Assembly (NCBI GenBank): GCA_021737785.1
Contig: JAIPDI010000056.1
Location: 1 to 33,857 of the forward strand
Direction of reading: 5' to 3'
Source: Deltaproteobacteria bacterium
GTDB lineage: Bacteria > Desulfobacterota > DSM-4660 > Desulfatiglandales > Desulfatiglandaceae
Length of the DNA: 33,857 nucleotides
Numbering within the stretch: position 1 is the first letter of the stretch; each line of letters starts with the position of its first letter. Under the pieces are notes generated by a model. That model was not told the DNA's origin, made no database searches, and saw nothing but the letters and a program-made list of their open reading frames with translations. The translations under genes and the position numbers were made by a program. Positions 16,750-23,949 of the stretch are shown piece by piece.

Positions 16750-17916
16750 TTACGCGACCTGTTTCGCCACCAGCGCGGCCGCCTCCACCAGGTCTTTGGC
16801 CACGAAAAATTTCAGCTTCGAATCCTTGAGAATCGCCCGTCCCTCTTCCACATTGGTCCCCTCCATCCTGACGATCAGGGGAACCCGAATCCCTGTCTTC
16901 CGGGCCGCTGCAACCACGCCCCGTGCCAGGACGTCGCATCTCAGAATACCTCCGAAGATATTGATCATGATGGCCTTGACGCGTCTGTCCTTGATGATGA
17001 TTTCAACACCCTTGGTGATCATATCCTCGCTTGCCCCACCGCCCACATCCAGGAAATTGGCGGGTTTCGCCCCGGCCATCTTAATCATATCCATGGTGGC
17101 CATGGCAAGACCGGCGCCATTGACCATTACGCCGATGTTCCCCTCCAGACGGATATAATTGAGATGGTATTTGTCCGCCATCAGTTCCAGGGGGTCCTTT
17201 TCTCTTGTGTCCTCCAACAGGAGGAGTTCCTTCTGCCTGTACAGGGCGTTGTCATCGATATTGATCTTGGCGTCAAGTGCATAAAGCTTGCGATCCTTTG
17301 TCAATGCGAGAGGATTGATTTCCACGAGGCTGCAGTCAAGGGTCATGAAGATCTTGTATACGCTGCCCATGACGGCCATCAGCGATCTGACCGCCGCGAC
17401 CGGCACCGGCGGATCCAGGCTGTAGATGAGGTTCCTTGCGTTGTGGATCATCCATCCGGCAGTGGGATCGATATATTCTTTCAGAATAAGGTCAGAGGAA
17501 CTGATGGCTGCCTGTTCGATTTCCATGCCGCCCGCCGGGCTGAAGATCATGGTGGGACACGCAGTGGATCTGTCCACCACCATGCCGAGATAGTACTCCC
17601 TGTCGATTTCCACCCCCTCCTCGATAAGGACCTGATTGACAGTGATTCCGTCAGGCCCGGTTTGGGGGGTGACCAGTTTGTTGCCGAGAAGCGATTCTGT
17701 CGCCGTAACCACCTCGTAGGGATATTGCACCAGCCTGATCCCGCCCCCCTTGCCCCTGCCGCCGGCATGGATCTGGGCCTTGACCACCCAGGGCGGACCG
17801 TTGATGATTTGCGTGGTCTTTGTCGCCTGATCCGCGGTCGTCACCAACTGCCCGTTAGGAACGGTTATTCCCGATTTTCCGAGGATATCTTTTGCCTGAT
17901 ATTCGTGTAATTTCAT
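16750..17916 (-). CDS. sucC: Succinate-CoA ligase beta subunit
   Basis: A 388-residue beta subunit of succinyl-CoA synthetase, bearing the ATP-grasp nucleotide site. The start MKLHEYQAKDIL is diagnostic. The nucleotide-binding WVVKAQIHAGGRGKGGG lies at about 43-59. The magnesium-site VEINPLAL and the C-terminal ligase segment NIFGGILRCDVLA are intact. Length is standard. AGGA lies 7 nt upstream of the ATG. It is the first gene of the sucCD run, divergent from the SSB-tail protein gene. Confidence 0.97.
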   Translation of the reverse strand: MKLHEYQAKDILGKSGITVPNGQLVTTADQATKTTQIINGPPWVVKAQIHAGGRGKGGGIRLVQYPYEVVTATESLLGNKLVTPQTGPDGITVNQVLIEEGVEIDREYYLGMVVDRSTACPTMIFSPAGGMEIEQAAISSSDLILKEYIDPTAGWMIHNARNLIYSLDPPVPVAAVRSLMAVMGSVYKIFMTLDCSLVEINPLALTKDRKLYALDAKINIDDNALYRQKELLLLEDTREKDPLELMADKYHLNYIRLEGNIGVMVNGAGLAMATMDMIKMAGAKPANFLDVGGGASEDMITKGVEIIIKDRRVKAIMINIFGGILRCDVLARGVVAAARKTGIRVPLIVRMEGTNVEEGRAILKDSKLKFFVAKDLVEAAALVAKQVA

Positions 17917-17995
17917 ATCAACGTCCTGTTGTCAGATTCCCATCGGATCCCGATGATAGGCGGGAGACCTGCTGATCCCGTATACGATGATCCCT

Positions 17996-18023
17996 ATGTA
18001 TAATCCTTCAAGCAGATTGTCAA
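17996..18023 (-). promoter_or_regulatory. Putative sucC promoter
   Basis: On the minus strand a perfect TTGACA (18023-18018) is followed after 16 nt by ATACAT (18001-17996), within a TTATACAT context. It lies about 80 nt before the sucC start. Confidence 0.5.
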
Positions 18024-18179
18024 GGGATGTTTGGCCGATGGGACGTGCCGGAGTCTTCCCCTCCTATTGCCGGAATCAATATGGCGGTGTAAACGCGCCA
18101 GGCGGAATGGGAATGGATCCCAAAGGTCAAAGCAAGACATCCGGTAACCGGCCGGGTATATAAATCCCAGACGTTTATG

Positions 18180-18208
18180 TTGACACACGGCATGCTTTGA
18201 AAGATACT
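18180..18208 (+). promoter_or_regulatory. Putative promoter of the SSB-tail protein gene
   Basis: A perfect TTGACA (18180-18185), a 17-nt spacer and GATACT (18203-18208), with about 95 nt to the start codon at 18303. Confidence 0.55.
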
Positions 18209-18302
18209 TCTTTGAACCGAAAAGAAGGGCCGTATTGATGAAGGTACCCGTCCGTCAGCGGCCGCAGACCTGACCCGGACATCGCGCATTAAGGAGGAAT
18301 CC

Positions 18303-18650
18303 ATGGACAAAGAGACCTTTTACGAATATCAGACCAACAATGCCTATGGCGACGGCATCCTGCTGGACGAATACAGGAATGAGTTTTCCCTGGTGTCAGC
18401 CAAGCGCAAGGACGGAAAGACCTACATGGAATGGGTGTTTCCACAGAAGAAGGACGGCAGCAAGCAACCGATAGACAAGAGCCTGCCGTGGAAAATCAAA
18501 CTCGGTCCCAAGGATGAAGCCATCAAGGTGCTGCGGTTTTTCCTGGCACAACTGGAGGGGGCGCCCGCTTATACGACCGATGTCCAGGATGATGTCCCCA
18601 TCGGAGAACCGCCTCCTGAACCCCCCTATGAAGACGATATCCCGTTTTAG
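18303..18650 (+). CDS. Hypothetical protein with SSB-like acidic C-terminal tip
   Basis: An unrecognised 115-residue protein. The N-terminal about 85 residues look like several beta strands (GILLDEYRNEFSLVSAK, TYMEWVFPQ, WKIKLGP) and then a helix (KDEAIKVLRFFLAQL). A proline/acidic linker follows and the chain ends in YEDDIPF. The last five residues equal those of the window's own SSB (EDDIPF), and a near copy (QDDVP) lies 19 residues earlier. In SSB this tip recruits repair and replication enzymes; a like role here is inference. The strand-strand-strand-helix order loosely recalls PC4/Whirly-type single-strand binders, which is speculation. Expression signals are strong: AAGGAGG before the ATG and a good promoter. 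An HD-domain gene follows on the same strand after 96 nt. Confidence 0.8.
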   Translation: MDKETFYEYQTNNAYGDGILLDEYRNEFSLVSAKRKDGKTYMEWVFPQKKDGSKQPIDKSLPWKIKLGPKDEAIKVLRFFLAQLEGAPAYTTDVQDDVPIGEPPPEPPYEDDIPF

Positions 18651-18746
18651 CGGCGTTGAGCGGGGAATACCTGTTGCGCCATGGCAGAAACAAAAAAGAC
18701 CCCACGTCGGTTCTGACCGGCCCTATTCATTCAGGAGGTGACACCT

Positions 18747-19328
18747 ATGAGTGAGAAAATCCCGAGCAGAGAGGAGGCCTATGCACTCCTTACCCGATAC
18801 AATCAGAGCGACAGTCTCATCAAGCATGCCCTGGCAGTGGAGGGGGTGATGCGCTATTTTGCCCGGAAGCGGGGGGAAGATGAAGAGAAATGGGGCATCA
18901 TCGGTCTGGTTCACGACCTGGATTACGAGCAATATCCGGAAGAACACTGCAAGAAGAGCGAAGCGATCCTTCGGGAAAACCAGTGGCCTGAGGAATACAT
19001 CCGGGCCGTGATCAGCCACGGGTGGGGGATCTGTTCGGATGTGGCGCCACAGAGCGAGTTGGAAAAGGCCCTGTATGCCGTGGATGAACTCACCGGCCTG
19101 GTGGTGACGACCGCGCTGGTTCGGCCTTCCAGGAGCGTCCTGGATGTGGCGGCCAAATCGGTCAAGAAAAAGTGGAAGGACAAGCGGTTCGCGGCCGGGG
19201 TGGACCGGTCCATTATTGAAAAGGGCGCGCAGATGCTCGGGGTGGAATTGACGGATCTGATTACAGATACCATTATGGGCATGCGGGAGGTGGCCGATCA
19301 GATCGGATTGCGGGGGAGCATATCCTGA
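18747..19328 (+). CDS. HD-domain protein, putative metal-dependent phosphohydrolase
   Basis: A 193-residue soluble protein with an HD-superfamily core. The first metal ligand is likely H27 (LIKHALAVEGVMRYFA), then the HD pair H56-D57 in GLVHDLDYEQYPEEH, and a later histidine in AVISHGW (about 95). A downstream VDELTGLV segment carries the usual last aspartate. Proteins of this type hydrolyse phosphates of nucleotides or act on small phosphorylated compounds; the substrate here is unknown. The ATG at 18747 is preceded by a strong AGGAGGTG, so I prefer it to the GTG three codons upstream. It probably shares a transcript with the SSB-tail gene. Confidence 0.85.
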   Translation: MSEKIPSREEAYALLTRYNQSDSLIKHALAVEGVMRYFARKRGEDEEKWGIIGLVHDLDYEQYPEEHCKKSEAILRENQWPEEYIRAVISHGWGICSDVAPQSELEKALYAVDELTGLVVTTALVRPSRSVLDVAAKSVKKKWKDKRFAAGVDRSIIEKGAQMLGVELTDLITDTIMGMREVADQIGLRGSIS

Positions 19329-19553
19329 AACAGGATGAAACACTTCACCCCCTGTGATGGCTGTTTCAGATCCACGGTGCTGCCTGGAGATCGGGAGACT
19401 CAAGAAACGGTTACGCGGCATCGGGCGCTGCCTCTGCCCGGAAGCCGCACAGGCCCGCCCGGCATGGCAACGCATGGGCACGCAGCTCAGACAGAAACGG
19501 CTCAAAGAACAAACATCCAACATCGAATGTCGAACGAAACGGTATTGAGCAAC

Positions 19554-19587
19554 CACTATCCAGTATCAAATATCCAATATCCAGTGT
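19554..19587 (+). repeat. Low-complexity repeat, family B ('tatccag')
   Basis: Tandem variants of a 7-8-nt unit (ctatccag, tatcaaa, tatccaa, tatccag). The same unit recurs inside the carbamoyltransferase gene (22319-22396) and, inverted, at 29761-29794. Confidence 0.65.
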
Positions 19588-19630
19588 ATCTTCTCAATAA
19601 ACCGGGGTGAATACTTTCTCCACAGACTTC

Positions 19631-19703
19631 CTGGATTCCGGCCTTCGCCGGAATGACGGGGGGGTTGGGTTGTTTCGTCATTCGGGCGAAGCCCAGAATC
19701 CAG
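19631..19703. repeat. Paired palindromic 'cgtcattccggc' repeats
   Basis: Copy one (19631-19661) contains ATTCCGGC-CTTC-GCCGGAAT, a perfect 8-bp hairpin. Copy two (19676-19703) is a diverged copy in opposite orientation. Together they form a larger inverted repeat. Related elements lie at 23806-23885. The pattern matches a REP-like extragenic palindrome. Confidence 0.65.
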
Positions 19704-19764
19704 TCGGGTTACCCCCAGTTATTGAGATGTTACTATCCAGTTTCATAGGGCAAGAGGGCATGAG

Positions 19765-20076
19765 ATGAAGATCAAGGTGGAAGGCGAGAAGATCGTCAAG
19801 ATCGTAAAGAAGATAGAGGGTATCGAGATCGTATTGGAAACTCCCGTCGATGCCAAGGAGGGAATTGACCTCATTCTGCGCAAAAGCGACCTGCTCGCCC
19901 AAGACGCCTTCGGGGGGCTGAAGGATATCAAGGTCACCGCCTTTCAGGAATACAAGACCTCGGCAGTGGATTACAAAATGGTCTTTCTGATCGAGTTCCT
20001 GTTTGAAGAGGACGTGCCGCTGGAGACAAGGGCCTCGGCGATCCGGGAATTTCAGGCCCTTTTTGACAGGGTATAG
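19765..20076 (+). CDS. Small hypothetical protein
   Basis: An unrecognised 103-residue protein. The N-terminus alternates lysine with hydrophobic residues (MKIKVEGEKIVKIVKKIEG), suggesting beta strands. The middle has DLILRKSDLLAQDAFGG, and the C-terminus is a strand plus helix (YKMVFLIEFLFEEDVPL, RASAIREFQALFDRV). There is no signal peptide or membrane segment. GAGGG lies about 6 nt upstream of the ATG. It follows a repeat-rich spacer and precedes the PLP enzyme by 96 nt. Codon use resembles the neighbours. No function is proposed. Confidence 0.65.
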   Translation: MKIKVEGEKIVKIVKKIEGIEIVLETPVDAKEGIDLILRKSDLLAQDAFGGLKDIKVTAFQEYKTSAVDYKMVFLIEFLFEEDVPLETRASAIREFQALFDRV

Positions 20077-20172
20077 CCGGACCCCATGAGGGTGTGTTTC
20101 TTGGTGTCTCCGTATCTCTTTTGTGGGATTTCTTTTTAATTCCGGTTTGTCCGGGTAAGGCAAGGAGGGAGT

Positions 20173-21189
20173 ATGAACCTGGCGCAATTCCCCAGACGGC
20201 GTTACACACAAGGACAGACGCCCATAGAAAGGCTCCCGCGGTTCTCAAAAGTCCTGGGCGGTCCTGACATCTATATCAAGCGGGACGACCTTCTCGGTCT
20301 GGCAGCCGGGGGGAACAAGACCCGCAAGCTGGAGTTCCTGGTGGCGGATGCCCTGGCCCGGGGGGCCGATACCCTGATCACCTGTGGGGCTGTTCAGTCC
20401 AATCACTGCCGGTTGACCCTTGCCGCGGCAGTGAAAGAAGGCCTGAAATGCCGGTTTGTCCTGGAGGAGCGGGTGCCCGGCAGCTATGACCCGAAGGCCG
20501 GCGGGAACATCTTTCTCTACCACCTCCTGGGGATCGAACAGATCCAGGTGGTTGCGGCCGGATCGGATCTGATGGCAGAGATGACGCAGGTGGCCCAAAA
20601 ACTGGCAACAGAGGGCCGCAAGGGGTATATCATTCCGGTGGGCGGTTCCAACGCCATCGGCGCCGTGGGGTACGTGGCCTGCGCCCAGGAGATCCTTGAC
20701 CAAACCTTTGAGATGGGGCTTGACATCGACGCGGTGGTCTGCGCCAGCGGGAGCGCAGGGACCCAGGCGGGACTGGTCACCGGATTGCACGGTTGCAGTA
20801 TGAATATCCCGGTGATCGGGATCAATGTCAGCCGGGCCCGGGAAGAACAGGAGGACATCGTCTATGGCCTGGTCAGAGAAACGGCCCGACATGTGGGTGT
20901 CCATTTTGACATCGAACCGGATGCGGTGACCTGCTTTGGAGACTATGTGGGCCCCGGCTATTCTCTTCCTACCCCTGAAATGGCCGAGGCCGTGACCCTC
21001 CTGGCAAGGACCGAGGGGATCCTTCTGGACCCGGTCTATACGGGGAAGGCCATGGCCGGCCTGATCGACCTGGTTCGAAAGGGTTATTTTAAAACGGACA
21101 GCAAGATCCTGTTCCTCCACACGGGCGGATCGCCGGCCCTGTACGTGTATCGGGACTATCTGCTTCGAACGGGGAGCGGGGAACGCTGA
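20173..21189 (+). CDS. D-cysteine desulfhydrase / ACC deaminase family PLP enzyme
   Basis: A 338-residue fold-type II PLP enzyme. The PLP lysine is K49 in GGNKTRKLEF. The following GAVQSNH carries the serine and asparagine typical of D-cysteine desulfhydrase and ACC deaminase. The phosphate-binding loop is seen in CASGSAGTQAG (about 196-206), and LLDPVYTGKAMAGLI and FLHTGGSPALY are family blocks. The reaction is probably release of sulfide and ammonia with pyruvate from D-cysteine, or deamination of a related small amino acid; the two activities cannot be separated by eye. AAGGAGGGAGT precedes the ATG. The carbamoyltransferase gene follows after 84 nt on the same strand. Confidence 0.9.
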   Translation: MNLAQFPRRRYTQGQTPIERLPRFSKVLGGPDIYIKRDDLLGLAAGGNKTRKLEFLVADALARGADTLITCGAVQSNHCRLTLAAAVKEGLKCRFVLEERVPGSYDPKAGGNIFLYHLLGIEQIQVVAAGSDLMAEMTQVAQKLATEGRKGYIIPVGGSNAIGAVGYVACAQEILDQTFEMGLDIDAVVCASGSAGTQAGLVTGLHGCSMNIPVIGINVSRAREEQEDIVYGLVRETARHVGVHFDIEPDAVTCFGDYVGPGYSLPTPEMAEAVTLLARTEGILLDPVYTGKAMAGLIDLVRKGYFKTDSKILFLHTGGSPALYVYRDYLLRTGSGER

Positions 21190-21256
21190 ACTCGGAAGAT
21201 TCAAATGCAGGCTCATGACAATAACCGATAAGGGATTACCCATAACCGACAACAAC

Positions 21257-21270
21257 CGGGAGATCTCCCG
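21257..21270 (+). promoter_or_regulatory. Perfect palindrome over the carbamoyltransferase ribosome site
   Basis: CGGGAGATCTCCCG is a perfect 14-nt palindrome ending 3 nt before the ATG at 21274. The only Shine-Dalgarno-like element (GGGAG) is inside it. It could be an operator or could hide the ribosome site. Confidence 0.35.
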
Positions 21271-21273
21271 TCC

Positions 21274-23679
21274 ATGACAGCGTACCATCTGGGCATTTAT
21301 ATGGGCCACGACACCGGTCTGGCCATCGTAGACGACCAACTGAACATCCTGTGGGTGTTTGAAGAAGAACGCTTCAACGGGGAGAAGATGACCTATTTCA
21401 ACCCCTATTTCTCCCTTAAAGAGATGCTGAGGCTGGATTTCAGGCATTTCCGGTCCATCAGCTTCGGATTCAATCCGGATGAGAGAGAGGCGGATTTTCT
21501 CAAAAAGTTTGTCCGATTCCAGAAGGTGCGCGCCGCCGAGGTCCTGGGGTATCTCTCGGGAAAAATCGGCTGGGACGAGGTTTGTTACGTGGGGCATCAC
21601 GACGCCCATGCAGCCGGGGCCTTTTATCCATCGGGGTTTGATGAGGCCCTCATCCTGGTGGCCGATGGGACCGGTGAATCCGAGTCCACCTCCCTCTATG
21701 CGGGGAAAGGCCATGAGATCTCACGCATATCCTGTGAGTTGACCAACGATTTTTCCCTGGGCATCCTCTATCAGTATTTTACCGAGTGGCTGGGCTATCG
21801 GAGCCACAATACATCTCAGCACTGCGGTAAGATTATGGGCCTGGCGAGTTACGGCAGCCCTGTTTACAAAGACCGCGTTCGCGGGCTGTTGAAGGGTAAC
21901 GGGTCTGATTACCGATGGCCCGGCGGGTCTCTTCTGAAGATGAGGGGGGAGATGGCCCGGGTACTGGGTCCGCCCCAGCCCAAGCCGGTCGATGGTTTCA
22001 ATCCGCTCCAGGCGGATGTGGCGGCCAGCATTCAGGCCCTTCTGGAGGAGATCCTTATTGAGAGGCTGCAGCAGGTCCAAAAAACCCGACCTTTCAAGAA
22101 CCTCTGCTTTTCAGGCGGCGTTGCCATGAACAGCCAGCTCAACTATCAACTCCTGAAATCGGCGGTCTGTGAAAATCTCTTTGTACAACCCCTTGCCTCT
22201 GACAGGGGGATCGCCCTGGGGGCGGCCCTGGCATCGGCCGCCGGGATGGGAGGACGGAGGACGGAGGCAGGGAGAAAGCAGGGAGCAGGGAGCAGGGAGC
22301 GAGGAGTCACCCGCAGTCAATACCCAGTGCCGGGCATTAATACCCATCCAGTATCCAGCATCCAGTATCCAGCATCCGGCATCCAGCATCCGGCAGGCAT
22401 CTACCTGGGATACGGGGAGACCAACCCCAGGAGAGAACTGGATCGGCTGATCCGGGCCTATGACCTCCCCGTCTATATTGAGCATGAGGACCTCTCGCCG
22501 CGGGAAGCGGCCGAGTTCCTTGACTGCAATCAGATTATCGCCCTGTTTCAGGGGCGGCAGGAAATCGGTCCGAGGGCCCTCGGAAACCGGTCTATCCTGG
22601 CCGCCCCGTCCATCGAGGCACGGGACAGAACCAACCGGCTTGTGAAGTACAGGGAACCCTGGAGGCCTTTTGCCCCGAGCGTCCTGGAAGAAGAGGTGGG
22701 GAAGTTCTTTGACATGGACCGGCCCGAACCCTTCATGACCGTGATCTACGGGGTCCTGCCGGAGATGAGAAGGGGGATTGAAGGGATCACCCATGTGGAC
22801 GGGACCGCCCGGCTCCAGACCGTGAACCAGAGGCAGAACCCGCTGTTTTATGAAATCATCCGGGGCTATCATGAGATCAGCGGCATACCGATGGTCCTCA
22901 ATACCTCTTTTAATATCAATGGCCAGCCGATTGTCCGGTCCGTCTACGATGCGGTCCTGACGTTTCTCTGCTGCGGCATCGACGGTCTTCTGATCGACAG
23001 GACCCTGGTGCGCAAGACGAGGGACCTGTCCAAGGACCATATCAACCGGCTGGACCGCGTTCTTTCCGAGGCGACCCGGGAGGCTTCCGGTCTTGTACTC
23101 AATATCCTGGATTACAGCGAAGAAACCGAGACCCTTCTCTCAAGGCTGCTCGACTGCGCCTGTATCAAATTTCGCAGGGATTATGGTGCGAAACCGGTTT
23201 CAAGATGTTATATCAGCGGCCATACCAAGATGAGCTGGAACATCATTTCCAGGATGGAACCGTACGTAAGAGAATTTGTCTATGGGAATTCGGAGCGGCC
23301 GCACATGGAAGGGGGCGAGATCTGCGTCATGATCTCAGGAAACAGGCTTATCGAGGCCTCGAGTCGACCTACACGGACCTATGTCAAATTTGATCGCAAT
23401 GTGTTCAGAGATCTCATCGAGACCTGTGCCCACCATCCGGACAGCGACAGGTATCTCCTGCTCGACCGGGAATATCACCTGTTTGACATGGATTATCTGA
23501 AGAGCCGCTTTGACGGTTCCGGGGCGAACGGCCTTCCGGTGGAGACATCGGACCGTCGGCCCGGGGTTTCCCCTGTGGGCAAAGGGGACCTCCGGTCGAT
23601 TCCCCCGGATTCCGCGGACAAGTCCCCGACCCCTCCGGGTGAACATGAAGATATGTACGAGACACTGGCAGACGCATGA
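21274..23679 (+). CDS. NodU/CmcH-family carbamoyltransferase with in-frame repeat insert
   Basis: An 801-residue O-carbamoyltransferase-type protein. These enzymes transfer carbamoyl from carbamoyl phosphate, through carbamoyl-adenylate, to sugars or natural products. The N-terminal Kae1-like domain has the metal ligands HHDAH (108-112), ADGTGESES (130-138) and FSGGVAMNSQLN (about 279-290). The C-terminal YrdC-like domain has QGRQEIGPRALGNRSIL (about 426-442) and VLNTSFNINGQPI. Two features are odd. Residues about 325-374 are translated low-complexity repeats (QYPASGIQHPA) placed between ALGAALASAAG and the family-typical YLGYGE. About 200 residues (from about 590) extend beyond the usual end, unrecognised and finishing in a proline-rich tail. 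The frame stays open through the insert. The acceptor is unknown. Confidence 0.87.
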   Translation: MTAYHLGIYMGHDTGLAIVDDQLNILWVFEEERFNGEKMTYFNPYFSLKEMLRLDFRHFRSISFGFNPDEREADFLKKFVRFQKVRAAEVLGYLSGKIGWDEVCYVGHHDAHAAGAFYPSGFDEALILVADGTGESESTSLYAGKGHEISRISCELTNDFSLGILYQYFTEWLGYRSHNTSQHCGKIMGLASYGSPVYKDRVRGLLKGNGSDYRWPGGSLLKMRGEMARVLGPPQPKPVDGFNPLQADVAASIQALLEEILIERLQQVQKTRPFKNLCFSGGVAMNSQLNYQLLKSAVCENLFVQPLASDRGIALGAALASAAGMGGRRTEAGRKQGAGSRERGVTRSQYPVPGINTHPVSSIQYPASGIQHPAGIYLGYGETNPRRELDRLIRAYDLPVYIEHEDLSPREAAEFLDCNQIIALFQGRQEIGPRALGNRSILAAPSIEARDRTNRLVKYREPWRPFAPSVLEEEVGKFFDMDRPEPFMTVIYGVLPEMRRGIEGITHVDGTARLQTVNQRQNPLFYEIIRGYHEISGIPMVLNTSFNINGQPIVRSVYDAVLTFLCCGIDGLLIDRTLVRKTRDLSKDHINRLDRVLSEATREASGLVLNILDYSEETETLLSRLLDCACIKFRRDYGAKPVSRCYISGHTKMSWNIISRMEPYVREFVYGNSERPHMEGGEICVMISGNRLIEASSRPTRTYVKFDRNVFRDLIETCAHHPDSDRYLLLDREYHLFDMDYLKSRFDGSGANGLPVETSDRRPGVSPVGKGDLRSIPPDSADKSPTPPGEHEDMYETLADA
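22248..22396 (+). repeat. Composite low-complexity repeat inside a coding region (families A then B)
   Basis: Family A (22248-22308) is tandem GGGAGCA-type units. Family B (22319-22396) is tandem ATCCAGTATCCAGC-type units. Both recur at 29761-30028 in the same order and relative orientation on the other strand. Here they lie in frame in the carbamoyltransferase gene and encode about 50 residues. Confidence 0.8.
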
Positions 23680-23805
23680 CACGGATGGGATAAACTCTTT
23701 CGGTGGTAACTTCTCTCCACCCTGCGGAGAATTTGGTTGTCAGCCGGCGCGTGGGGGTCTTTTTCCCCGACTGGGAGGCAATCCTTCCACTGCACAGGTA
23801 CCCTT

Positions 23806-23885
23806 CCGTCATTCCGGCACGGTTTTGGCCGGAATCCGGAAAACCGCCGGAGTGGATTCCGGCTAAGGGAATGCCGGAATAACGG
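23806..23885. repeat. Nested palindromic repeat
   Basis: Outer arms CCGTCATTCCGGCA (23806-23819) and TGCCGGAATAACGG (23872-23885) pair at 13 of 14 positions. Inner arms GCCGGAATCC (23828-23837) and GGATTCCGGC (23854-23863) pair perfectly. The core resembles the repeats at 19631-19703. It lies in the 270-nt spacer between the carbamoyltransferase and rpiB genes. Confidence 0.7.
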
Positions 23886-23949
23886 GACAGCACACAGCCG
23901 TTTTCGTTGGGGGCGTCCGCATTGGGGGATATTAATGACAGGAGGCGAT

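Larger units (their letters stand above)
17917..18302. other. Divergent sucC / SSB-tail gene spacer
   Basis: A 386-nt gene-free spacer with opposed promoter-like elements (listed separately). Short frames on both strands lack ribosome sites and recognisable protein character. No known riboswitch or RNA gene was recognised. Confidence 0.55.
19329..19764. other. Repeat-rich gene-free stretch
   Basis: A 436-nt spacer with no credible gene. It carries a 'catccaacatcgaatgtcgaac' segment (about 19513-19535), a family B low-complexity run (19554-19587) and two copies of a palindromic 'cgtcattccggc' repeat (19631-19703). The only longer frame on the + strand runs through these repeats and lacks a good ribosome site. 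Confidence 0.6.

Noticed and set aside
19335-19610. A 91-codon plus-strand frame
   Set aside because: It crosses low-complexity repeats, has no good ribosome site and no protein-like conservation pattern.
20245-21714. A 489-codon minus-strand open frame
   Set aside because: It lies antisense to the PLP enzyme and the carbamoyltransferase, which both have intact family motifs. Its composition is typical of a GC-rich shadow frame, without recognisable domains.
22111-23040. A 309-codon minus-strand open frame
   Set aside because: Antisense to the carbamoyltransferase; its C-terminal half translates the repeats.
23737-23949. N-terminal extension of rpiB (71 extra codons in frame)
   Set aside because: The extra frame runs through the nested palindromic repeat. 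The ATG at 23950 has a strong AGGAGG and gives the canonical RpiB start.
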